Below are positions 15,470-23,155 of a stretch of 56,346 nt of DNA, piece by piece. Origin of the DNA: a virus; the IMG/VR virus record IMGVR_UViG_3300028733_000004, positions 1 to 56,346 of that record. One strand, written 5' to 3'. The notes under the pieces are model-generated. The model made no database searches and had not been told where the DNA came from. It saw nothing but the letters and a program-made list of their open reading frames with translations. Within the stretch, counting starts at the first letter, position 1; every line of letters begins with the position of its first letter. A program made the translations under genes and the position numbers.

Positions 15470-15949
15470 ATGGACATAAAATCTAGGATCCCAGATTCAA
15501 TGTGGGGTAGGTATAAAAAAATTGTAGTAGACTTCTTAGATAGTGATGTGGGTAAAAAGGTAATAATTTGGAAAAAGGCAATCACCACACCTTCCCAATT
15601 TGGTGAAGACAGCCCAAACACCTTTTATCCTGATATCCAGTTAGAAGTATTGGTAGGGGATAACTTTTTCCGTACCTGGCCAATAAATAGGGCAACACTA
15701 AGTGGAGAATTAGACAACCAAAACTGTTCTATATGGGTATCTGCTAAAAAACTACTAGAACTGGGTTATTTAAACTCTAATGGTTATTGGGCTTTTGATA
15801 AAACCTTAGACAGGTTCATAATAGATGGTATAACCTATAAAACCTCGGGTGATACAGAAACAGCCCAAGCAAAAGATACTTCATTGCTTTTCATGGTGGT
15901 ATTAAAGAGGGAAGAGATTGATAACAGTAGACAACCAATAGCTGATTAA
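15470..15949 (+). CDS. Putative neck/head-closure protein (159 aa)
   Basis: A small protein with a central beta-rich part (FYPDIQLEVLVGDNFFRTWPI, then GYWAFDKTLDRFIIDGITY), 3 nt after the PKD connector gene and 3 nt before the large fibre-like gene. Small beta-barrel proteins at this place usually close the head or form the neck (gp15- or gp16-like), but no family motif can be claimed. Translational coupling with both neighbours is likely. Confidence 0.5.
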   Translation: MDIKSRIPDSMWGRYKKIVVDFLDSDVGKKVIIWKKAITTPSQFGEDSPNTFYPDIQLEVLVGDNFFRTWPINRATLSGELDNQNCSIWVSAKKLLELGYLNSNGYWAFDKTLDRFIIDGITYKTSGDTETAQAKDTSLLFMVVLKREEIDNSRQPIAD

Positions 15950-15952
15950 ACC

Positions 15953-18127
15953 ATGGCAAAACTATCTAAATACATAAAGAATAACATTACCACAACAGAG
16001 CCTGGTTTTATGCTAGATGCTAGAGTGGGTGAACTAATTGGCCAAGGTGGTAATATACCAACAATCACAGCTAACTCACTAGCCTTTTTTGATAATTTCC
16101 CAAACTCAGGTTTTTATCAAAACATAGGGGCATTGGGTGGTACATACTCTGCAATGTTTAGTGCACCATTCTTAAAACAGAGAGTGGATACCATTGATAA
16201 AGTATATACCAGGTCAATAGATGTATCTATAGGTCCAGGTGCTATAATACCAGAATTTAGGTTATATGGTACAAGCCAACTTTCAATACCAGTACCTGAA
16301 GCAGAAGAAATCAAACTAATCCTTGGTCATCAAACATATACTGTAAATGTAAGTACAGCAGAGAATTTTAAAATAAGTGCTGATGTAACTGGTTGTAGTG
16401 TTGTATTTCCATCACTTGGGAGTGTTTCTAGGTCTATAACCTTTATAATCCCAACCATATCACTACCTATTACTTTTAACGGAGTACTGATACCAGCAGG
16501 TAATACTGTATTTGCCATATATACACTTGGTGTATGGGCAATAGATTCTACAGTAGTGAACATACCAGTAATACCAAACTATTCTGATATAAGTGTACAG
16601 TATAAAGTTAATGAAGACATTACACTTATAGAATTTTCTGGGGGTAAACTGTTAACAACATCACCAACTATATTAGGCTTCTTAAAAGATGACAAGGTAT
16701 TACTCTCAAAACAAAACAATTTAAATGAAATAGGTGTATACCAGATTACAATAAAAACTATTTCCTATGCTTTATTACAACCAATATCTTTAGGCATAAA
16801 CTTAAATATTATAAGGGTAATGGGATTTGGTTCATACCAAAATCAGTTTGATGGTTTTGATACATCTACTATATCTTTTTTAAGACTAGTGGACAAAGCA
16901 GACTATTCAGGTCAAAATGTATATGAAAATGTGGGAGGTGTTGAATCAACTACTAAAGCTGATGTTGAATTATCAAAGAGAGCTGGCTATTCATCCTATG
17001 CAGGATATTCAAATAGTGCTGGGGCTGATGAAGATGGTAACAATATACCTGCAACTTATGCTACTAAAGAGGCTTTAGATTCATCAATAAGACCAGATAC
17101 AATGCTTGTCTATGAGAAGGCTACATTTATATCAAATGATTTTGGTGATATGCCTAAAAGTACATTTGAATTGTCAAAACTTCCAATAAGTATAGCAGGT
17201 ATTATTGGATTATATACTTACCAAAGGATGCAATGGGATTATGCATCTCCACAATTATTAAATGGTAAGGTACTTACCATAAATAATGATTCAATGAGGG
17301 ATGGTGCAACCAATGATCTTTATGTTAAATACTTCACTCAAATACCAAACTTAGCATTAAGTGCAAAAGAAAATATTGGTGTTGCAGCCGGACTAATTTC
17401 AGAATTAAAAGATGGTGTTGGAACAACAGGAGATACACTTCAAAAACTATATAACCTTATTTTAGGAGCTACTGAACAACAGGTTGTTCCGAATATAGCT
17501 GCAAGAGACGCCTTTAATATACCTCGTTTACCATATTCATTATTTGTGGCTGACGACGGAGATGGTAAATGGGCTGTTTACCAGGCCATCACAACAGGTA
17601 TGGCTGCAAGTTTTGTGAAGATATCTGACCCAGACTTATTAAATGCTGTAATGTCATCGGCTCAAATAAAGTTAGCATATGAAAGTAATCCAGATACAAA
17701 TGCGCTTACAAATGCGCTGCTTACTAAACTTAATTCATTAACAGCATTAACTTCAGATCAATTAAAGATACTGAACACAATACCACTTGTTTGTTCAGAT
17801 GAAACAACAGATATTACAGCTTCTACAACAGTAAGAAAGAACAGATATGTTTTTCAAACAGCACAAAGTTTCACAAACATAATTGGGGAATTAATTGTGC
17901 CAGCTGTTGGTGGAACGTTCACTGTCATTGTAAAGAAAAATGGAGTATCTATTTTCTCAACCAATTTGACTTTTAATGGAGGTGCCAATACAACGAGAAC
18001 AGCCACTACACCCGCTGTATTGACTTCTAATCCTATAAGTTTTGCTATTGGTGATAATGTAGAGGTTTTTGTAACTGGAATTGGCTCAATCACAGCAGGA
18101 CAGGGATTGACAATCTATTTAATGTAA
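15953..18127 (+). CDS. Large fibre-like structural protein (724 aa)
   Basis: Beta-rich throughout, with no enzymatic motif. The N-terminal 330 residues contain repeated beta-sandwich-like stretches. Residues about 335-370 carry low-complexity AGYSSYAGYSNSAGADEDG followed by NNIPATYATKEAL, a pattern known from phage tail-fibre and tip proteins. The last 110 residues (from about RKNRYVFQTAQSF to GLTIYLM) form a compact Gly/Thr-rich beta domain suitable for receptor binding. Codon use changes inside the gene: from about 17480 onward CGT and GTT codons appear where the first half prefers AGG and GTA, suggesting that the tip was swapped by recombination. Virion surface location is likely; whether it sits on head or tail is not clear. 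Confidence 0.6.
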   Translation: MAKLSKYIKNNITTTEPGFMLDARVGELIGQGGNIPTITANSLAFFDNFPNSGFYQNIGALGGTYSAMFSAPFLKQRVDTIDKVYTRSIDVSIGPGAIIPEFRLYGTSQLSIPVPEAEEIKLILGHQTYTVNVSTAENFKISADVTGCSVVFPSLGSVSRSITFIIPTISLPITFNGVLIPAGNTVFAIYTLGVWAIDSTVVNIPVIPNYSDISVQYKVNEDITLIEFSGGKLLTTSPTILGFLKDDKVLLSKQNNLNEIGVYQITIKTISYALLQPISLGINLNIIRVMGFGSYQNQFDGFDTSTISFLRLVDKADYSGQNVYENVGGVESTTKADVELSKRAGYSSYAGYSNSAGADEDGNNIPATYATKEALDSSIRPDTMLVYEKATFISNDFGDMPKSTFELSKLPISIAGIIGLYTYQRMQWDYASPQLLNGKVLTINNDSMRDGATNDLYVKYFTQIPNLALSAKENIGVAAGLISELKDGVGTTGDTLQKLYNLILGATEQQVVPNIAARDAFNIPRLPYSLFVADDGDGKWAVYQAITTGMAASFVKISDPDLLNAVMSSAQIKLAYESNPDTNALTNALLTKLNSLTALTSDQLKILNTIPLVCSDETTDITASTTVRKNRYVFQTAQSFTNIIGELIVPAVGGTFTVIVKKNGVSIFSTNLTFNGGANTTRTATTPAVLTSNPISFAIGDNVEVFVTGIGSITAGQGLTIYLM

Positions 18128-18146
18128 CATTTAAAAATAAAATAAT

Positions 18147-18776
18147 ATGACTGATTTAAGTAAAGGTATTTTGATCTTCTGGTTGCTTGCAACACGTAAT
18201 TACGAAACAGCAATAGAAGGCATTGATTACGAAGTAAGAAACCCAAACGCAGCATGTCCGAATACGGATGGCAACCCTATAGATTTCACAGGTGCACCAG
18301 GAGCTGAAAATTATGAATGGCTTCTTAAACCGGACGGTGTCCATGTAGGTGTTGATTATCGTATCTATAAAGAAAATATTGCTCAACGACCTACTCAAAT
18401 AAAAGATGTTGAGTATCCTAATTATAGCATCTATTTAACTGAATATGGAGTTGTAAGACGTTCGAATGATGAATTAATTGCAGCTATCCGACAAATGGAA
18501 AGCAAGGCCAATTTATCAGTTCAGGGTGAAGCGGATAAGAACAAAATGGCAATGATGTCACCTGCTGTTTATATGGCACAGGCTCAAAATTTACCTCTAA
18601 CTACGGATTTGCAAACAGTGGCAGATAGACTTATTGAAGTGGCAAATAAAGCAAATCAGAATGCTGCAAATGCCCAATCTCTAATTTCAGTTGTAACAGC
18701 TGGTGGAATCCCGGATATTGATTCAGGATGGGAGTATGATAATATTACTCCACAAGGATTTCCTTTCAACTCATAA
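18147..18776 (+). CDS. Hypothetical adhesin-cassette protein (209 aa)
   Basis: No family recognised. Residues 1-100 appear to be a small mixed domain with several aromatic residues (YEWLLKPDGVHVGVDYRIY). Residues 105-190 are helical, probably coiled (LIAAIRQMESKANL, then LQTVADRLIEVANKANQNAANAQ), and the C-terminus is short and Pro/Gly-rich. It lies between the fibre-like protein and the BspA-like adhesin and shares their codon use: CGT, CGA and AGA for Arg, with no AGG. It may be a fibre linker or a chaperone-like partner. Confidence 0.55.
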   Translation: MTDLSKGILIFWLLATRNYETAIEGIDYEVRNPNAACPNTDGNPIDFTGAPGAENYEWLLKPDGVHVGVDYRIYKENIAQRPTQIKDVEYPNYSIYLTEYGVVRRSNDELIAAIRQMESKANLSVQGEADKNKMAMMSPAVYMAQAQNLPLTTDLQTVADRLIEVANKANQNAANAQSLISVVTAGGIPDIDSGWEYDNITPQGFPFNS

Positions 18777-18779
18777 GCT

Positions 18780-19601
18780 ATGTTTATTCATTCAGGCAAA
18801 CAATATATTGAAAGAAGTATGCATTTGATAGACCCATATAGATTTGTAGTTCCCTTGCCAATGCAATCTTTTGTAGCGCCAGTTGGATTCAACCCAGACA
18901 CACAAGAATTGAATATTGCTAAGTCCTATTTTGCCTACTCAGATGTGAATAAGAAGTATGTATTTAGTATTTCTTCTGGCTACCCAACAACTGTATTACC
19001 AGCTGTTTCTGGACGTTCATATGCATATTCAGAAAATGGTAGTACCCTATATACAGCAATAGGAAGTGGGACAGTTACGTGGACTATAGGAAGTGATAGA
19101 AGGGTTATAATTGTTATAGATTCAAGTGCAACTATACAAGCTAGTTTGCCTATGGGTGTGATTTGGGCGTATTTAGGTAATAAAGTAACATCTGTTATTG
19201 GTAATGGTACGACGGTAAAATATATACATTGCGAATCATTAAATTCCATTACATCAATACCACCATCCTCATTTTATTATGCTCAATCATTGACAGGTGT
19301 ATTGACTATCCCACCAACAATGACGGTTATTGGCTATCAATCATTTTATAATGCATGGTACATGACGAAAATAATAATCCCAAGCACTATTATAAGTATG
19401 GGAAATGATTGTTTTTCACAATTACCTGTTTTATCCGAAGTTGATTGTTATGCTATAAATCCTCCGTCGTTTACGTGGAATCCTGATTTTGTTGGTTCAC
19501 ATCCAACTGGACAAACTCTGCACGTTCCTGTAGGGAGATTGGCGGCATATAGAGCGGCAAATATTTGGAAAGATTTTATAAATATTATTGAGGATTTATA
19601 A
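18780..19601 (+). CDS. BspA-type leucine-rich repeat adhesin
   Basis: The C-terminal half contains BspA/TpLRR-type repeats: LTGVLTIPPTMTVIGYQSF, then MTKIIIPSTIISMGNDCF, then a capping unit with LSEVDCYAINPPSF. The ending TLHVPVGRLAAYRAANIW plus KDFINIIE is the usual final motif of BspA-like surface proteins of Bacteroidetes. The N-terminal 90 residues are a different domain that probably anchors it to the virion or to the neighbouring fibre protein. No signal peptide is present, so it is a virion component rather than a secreted one. A receptor-binding role is inferred from fold and context. Composition suggests recent acquisition from a host-like source. Confidence 0.7.
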   Translation: MFIHSGKQYIERSMHLIDPYRFVVPLPMQSFVAPVGFNPDTQELNIAKSYFAYSDVNKKYVFSISSGYPTTVLPAVSGRSYAYSENGSTLYTAIGSGTVTWTIGSDRRVIIVIDSSATIQASLPMGVIWAYLGNKVTSVIGNGTTVKYIHCESLNSITSIPPSSFYYAQSLTGVLTIPPTMTVIGYQSFYNAWYMTKIIIPSTIISMGNDCFSQLPVLSEVDCYAINPPSFTWNPDFVGSHPTGQTLHVPVGRLAAYRAANIWKDFINIIEDL

Positions 19602-19659
19602 GAAGTATTTTTATTTAACTCAGGAGGCGGGTAATTAAAAAAACCTCCATCGCCATTCA

Positions 19660-19677
19660 CACGGCTCTCACGCCGTG
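19660..19677. other. Short GC-rich hairpin
   Basis: A perfect 6-bp stem (CACGGC/GCCGTG) with a 6-nt loop lies in the 138-nt interval after the BspA-like gene. No T-run follows, so it is not a classical terminator. GC-rich palindromes are rare in this window; this may mark the edge of the imported adhesin cassette. Confidence 0.3.
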
Positions 19678-19739
19678 CAAATATTTAAGGTGCAGACACA
19701 CCACGACAGAGGCTAAACTAAAAGCAAAAATAAACAGTA

Positions 19740-19922
19740 ATGAGGGAACCTTTTAAAAGTATGATTGTAAAAGGGCTAAAGAGATTAGCAGAAAAAATTG
19801 AAACTGGTTACTATAATGAACTAACAGATGACCAATATGACAAGTTAAGATCTGCTACACTATTATACCTAGAAGTCGAAATTGAACTAGAACAACAAAG
19901 ACATGGAACTACTAAGAATTGA
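19740..19922 (+). CDS. Small hypothetical helical protein (60 aa)
   Basis: A 60-residue, highly charged and probably all-helical protein (ELTDDQYDKLRSATLLYLEVEIELEQQ), with no membrane segment. It overlaps the start of the membrane-anchored coiled-coil gene by 20 nt, which links it to the lysis cluster. No function can be given. Confidence 0.5.
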   Translation: MREPFKSMIVKGLKRLAEKIETGYYNELTDDQYDKLRSATLLYLEVEIELEQQRHGTTKN

Positions 19923-20376
19923 TCTAACTTTCTTTCTAACAGTATTTGGTATTATATGTGGTGTACTTGGGGGTTCTGGTGGTTTAATCATTGCCCTTAT
20001 TTACCTACGTAAGAACCATAAACTAAAAGAACAGGAAATTATTATCAATACCCAAAGGATTCAAACTAGTGAAACTAAACCTCTGTATGACCTATTGGCC
20101 GAACTTCAGAAAGATAAAGAGATATCAGCTAAAGAAAAAGAATCCTATAGGTTAGAGATTGAAAATGGGCATAAAGCAAGGGAAGCTCTTGAGAAAAGGA
20201 TAAGCGATATAGAAGATAGGGAAAGAAAGAGGGAGATGTTACTCCTTGAAACTGAGAAGTCAAAATTAATCCTTGAAAGAGCAATAGGCTATGGTATACG
20301 CTGCACTACAGGTGAGGCAGATTGCCCAATACGTAGTGAACTAAAACAATTAAAATTAAGTTTATATGGCAAATGA
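19903..20376 (+). CDS. Membrane-anchored coiled-coil protein, candidate spanin or holin partner
   Basis: One N-terminal transmembrane helix (residues about 8-34, FFLTVFGIICGVLGGSGGLIIALIY) is followed by a long charged coiled coil (residues 38-130) and a C-terminal piece with two Cys (IRCTTGEADCPIRSE). This topology resembles i-spanin-like (Rz) proteins that link inner and outer membrane during lysis. Its end overlaps the endolysin start by 11 nt, which supports a lysis role. No matching outer-membrane lipoprotein is encoded next to it; the lipoprotein-like gene at the left edge is far away. Confidence 0.55.
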   Translation: MELLRIDLTFFLTVFGIICGVLGGSGGLIIALIYLRKNHKLKEQEIIINTQRIQTSETKPLYDLLAELQKDKEISAKEKESYRLEIENGHKAREALEKRISDIEDRERKREMLLLETEKSKLILERAIGYGIRCTTGEADCPIRSELKQLKLSLYGK

Positions 20377-20860
20377 CATTTTAAAACACTATGAGGGTTT
20401 ACATGATGGGGACCTTCACCAAATTGGGCTACAACCTAAAATGGATCCAGTAGGAATCTGGACTGAAGGTTGGGGAAGGGCAATGTTATACAAAGGCAAG
20501 TTTCTCAAAGGTTCAGCTAATGAAGCTATAGCCAATAAACTGGCAACCATCAAAACTATTGAACAGGCAGATGCTGCATTGGTATCAGACCTTAACCCAA
20601 TATGGGCTATCATTGCAAGGAAGATAACCATACTATTAACCCAGTTACAGAAAGAGACCCTTGCATCTCATATATATAATACGGGGGGTAGTAGTACACT
20701 ATACAACCTTATTAACTCTAGGTCACCAGAATTAGCTAATTGGTGGATGGCACATTACATTACTGGGCAAGGTAATCCAAAGCCACAACCTGGTCTAGTG
20801 TACCGGAGGAAAACAGAAGCATTATACTTTACTACGGGTGTTCTTAAATTCTACAACTAA
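20366..20860 (+). CDS. Endolysin, GH24 lysozyme
   Basis: A muramidase that cleaves the glycan backbone of peptidoglycan. Motifs of the T4-lysozyme family are visible: catalytic Glu in KHYEGLHDGD (E10), then GIWTEGWGRAM with the acidic and threonine partners (D27, T33), LASHIYNTGG matching the 'FNxG' helix, and GLVYRRKTEALYFTTG matching the C-terminal 'RRxxE' motif. Length 164 is typical. No signal peptide, so export needs a holin; the two-pass protein at 21584 is the candidate. Confidence 0.9.
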   Translation: MANDILKHYEGLHDGDLHQIGLQPKMDPVGIWTEGWGRAMLYKGKFLKGSANEAIANKLATIKTIEQADAALVSDLNPIWAIIARKITILLTQLQKETLASHIYNTGGSSTLYNLINSRSPELANWWMAHYITGQGNPKPQPGLVYRRKTEALYFTTGVLKFYN

Positions 20861-20878
20861 CCTTATTAATAAAAGGCT

Positions 20879-21571
20879 ATGAACTCACCAAAAGTAACAA
20901 TAAGGTTTGGAAACTCTAAGCCTTACCCGCAAATACCAAAAAATGTAGTACCTGACAATCCAATTATATTAGATGTTGATATACTAAGGGCAATTAGAGA
21001 TGAAAACCCCCAATCAACCCAATTAGCTACTCTCTTTGATGATAGTAAGGACCCATATACTGAGTGGTGGTCTAATAATAATGGTGCTATGTTTGGTTCA
21101 AATACAGAACTCCAGAACTTAGTTTACTTGGGTGTAATAAAAAATCTACCAAGTATCCTAGATCCCAAAAAGTGTTATTATTTAAAGCTTGCTAGTAAAA
21201 CATTAAATTCTTTAAATGTATCAGGACTAACTAACCTATTAATGATAGAGTGCAGCAATAATACAATTAGCACTTTAAACCTTAATGGACTAAACCTATT
21301 ACAAACTGTTAATTGTAACAATAACACCATAACCTCATTGAGTATGGATAAAGTATCAAATGATTTCAATCTTTTTGGTTGTGGTGGTAATAGCCTGAGT
21401 CCAAGTGGTATACAGCTACTATTTAGTACTATTGTAAAAACTAGTAATGAAGGGGGTTATATATACCTAGCTGATGGTACTAACTCACCTTACCCTATGT
21501 GGCCACAACAATCAATTGATGATTATAACCTTCTTATATCTAGGAACTGGGAAATTGTATATAATCCTTAA
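20879..21571 (+). CDS. Leucine-rich repeat protein (230 aa)
   Basis: Residues about 95-170 contain LRR units with a spacing of about 21: LKLASKTLNSLNVSGLTNL, LMIECSNNTISTLNLNGL, LQTVNCNNNTITSLSM. This is the internalin-like pattern common in Bacteroidetes surface proteins, different from the BspA type at 18780. The N-terminal part (GNSKPYPQIPKNVVPDNPII) and C-terminal part (a Trp-containing SIDDYNLLISRNWEIVYN) flank the solenoid. There is no signal peptide. Its place between endolysin and holin is unusual for an adhesin. It may be a virion protein or bind a host factor in the cytoplasm. Confidence 0.65.
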   Translation: MNSPKVTIRFGNSKPYPQIPKNVVPDNPIILDVDILRAIRDENPQSTQLATLFDDSKDPYTEWWSNNNGAMFGSNTELQNLVYLGVIKNLPSILDPKKCYYLKLASKTLNSLNVSGLTNLLMIECSNNTISTLNLNGLNLLQTVNCNNNTITSLSMDKVSNDFNLFGCGGNSLSPSGIQLLFSTIVKTSNEGGYIYLADGTNSPYPMWPQQSIDDYNLLISRNWEIVYNP

Positions 21572-21583
21572 ACATAATATAAA

Positions 21584-21853
21584 ATGAAGAAACTAAAAAA
21601 ACTTTGGCTTAAACTTGTAGCTGACTTAAAGTCTGCTACACCTAAAATCTACAAGTGGATAATGGGCATCCTAATTGGTCTGGCTGGTATGGCAGTTACA
21701 ATATCCTATGCTTTTGATACTTTACCAGCAGCATGGCAAACATTAGTACCTGAGACAATATTAAAAGGACTTGCAGGACTTGCTCTACTTGGTGCTGTTC
21801 TGGCAAAGAAACAGAATATAAAGTCTACTGACCCACCAGCTACTATAGAGTAA
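21584..21853 (+). CDS. Putative holin (89 aa)
   Basis: A small protein with a basic N-terminus (KKLKKLWLKL) and two hydrophobic helices at residues about 26-43 and 58-74 (IMGILIGLAGMAVTISYAF; ILKGLAGLALLGAVLA), followed by a short polar tail. The two-helix topology and location three genes from the endolysin support holin function, forming membrane lesions that release the lysozyme. Holins have little sequence conservation, so topology and context are the only evidence. Confidence 0.65.
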   Translation: MKKLKKLWLKLVADLKSATPKIYKWIMGILIGLAGMAVTISYAFDTLPAAWQTLVPETILKGLAGLALLGAVLAKKQNIKSTDPPATIE

Positions 21854-21887
21854 CCATACACAATACTAATTATATAAACTATATAGG

Positions 21888-22451
21888 ATGGCATCTAATA
21901 AGGTAAACATAAACATTCCCACTCCTACCATTGAGATTAAACTCGAAGGAGATTGGGCAAAAGCTGTAATGATGCCCCAGTTAGTTGTAAAATCAATTGC
22001 AGAAGGTTATGAGTTAGCAACAAGAGATTGTTCTAAAGATATCATAAGGATAGTAAAACAAGCTTTAAATACTGGCTTACCACCACCTGGTGCTCATTGG
22101 CCACCATTATCACCCACAACAATAAAGTCACATGGTAACCATACTGTATATAAAATGACTGGTTTTTATGAGAGGTCAATAGGTGTACATGTATATAAGG
22201 GCAGGGTACTAATTGGTATCCCCCTTAATATACGTGCTCCTGGGGGTTTAACTATAAATCAACTTGCTATCCTACTTGAACATGGTAGTACTAATAAGGG
22301 TGGGGGGGGTATACCACCAAGGCCCCTTTGGGCACCTTCATTAGAAGCCTATGGTGGTACTAAAAGAATAAAGAAGGTAGTTATACAAAATATAAAGAAC
22401 TGTATATTTAAAAATACGGGTATAAGCCCTAAACAACTCACAATTCAATAG
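21888..22451 (+). CDS. Tail completion / virion morphogenesis protein
   Basis: The pattern W-P-P-L-S-P-T-T near residue 70 (AHWPPLSPTTIKSHG), then YKMTGFYERSIGV, a strand with GRVLIGIP, then a helix with LAILLEHGSTN and GIPPRPLWAPSLEAY is the standard signature of phage virion morphogenesis and HK97 gp10-like proteins, which complete the neck or tail. Length 187 fits. It is followed 2 nt later by the tail-terminator candidate and then the sheath gene. Confidence 0.8.
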   Translation: MASNKVNINIPTPTIEIKLEGDWAKAVMMPQLVVKSIAEGYELATRDCSKDIIRIVKQALNTGLPPPGAHWPPLSPTTIKSHGNHTVYKMTGFYERSIGVHVYKGRVLIGIPLNIRAPGGLTINQLAILLEHGSTNKGGGGIPPRPLWAPSLEAYGGTKRIKKVVIQNIKNCIFKNTGISPKQLTIQ

Positions 22452-22453
22452 CC

Positions 22454-23125
22454 ATGGTAAATACCCAAGAGATCATAGAGAGATCCATATATTCTGCACT
22501 ACTATCAATTGCTATTAATCAAGGTTACTCTCTAGACCCAGCTAATTATTTGCCTGCAACACCACAATCAGCTATCACTTTTGAAAGTGATAAAAAAGCA
22601 CTACTAGACTCGGGAAAATCATTTGTTGGTATATATGGTGCAGGTAACAACCAATCAAGGGGAATAAAAGAGTGCCCAAGGATAACACTAGAACCTCAGG
22701 GTTTCTTTCCTGGTGATATAGGCTTCCCCAAACAACAAGTTGATAAAAGCGAAGATGGTTCATTTTTAGTAAGTGAGTCAAACTATACTGAATCTGTTGA
22801 TCAGTTGGTAAATATCCACTTAACTGCTAACAATATATCCGATATGAGGTTATTACATAACATATTAAACTCATCAATTCCTCAGAGGGGTTATATAAAA
22901 CCCTATATATATGATTTAAAACCTTTTGATGGGAATATATACATACAACTATCAAACTTCTTTTCACTGCCTGATACTGATAAGGGTATAATGGAAAAAG
23001 TATACCAATTCATGGTTAAGGATACAATTTTAAATGAGTTATTCATACCAACTGGTGAAATTATATCTCCTATAAAAGACATATCATTGCTACTAAGTGA
23101 AATTGAGTTACTTAAAATAAACTAA
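22454..23125 (+). CDS. Putative tail terminator protein (223 aa)
   Basis: Located directly upstream of the sheath gene and downstream of the tail-completion gene, where the tail terminator (gpU/gp15-like) is usual. The sequence has an N-terminal helix (QEIIERSIYSALLSIAINQGY) and a mixed alpha/beta centre (ESVDQLVNIHLTANNISDMRLLHNIL), but no diagnostic motif. The assignment is by position only. Confidence 0.5.
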   Translation: MVNTQEIIERSIYSALLSIAINQGYSLDPANYLPATPQSAITFESDKKALLDSGKSFVGIYGAGNNQSRGIKECPRITLEPQGFFPGDIGFPKQQVDKSEDGSFLVSESNYTESVDQLVNIHLTANNISDMRLLHNILNSSIPQRGYIKPYIYDLKPFDGNIYIQLSNFFSLPDTDKGIMEKVYQFMVKDTILNELFIPTGEIISPIKDISLLLSEIELLKIN

Positions 23126-23155
23126 TAATTATCAACTTAATAAATTAAAAAACGT

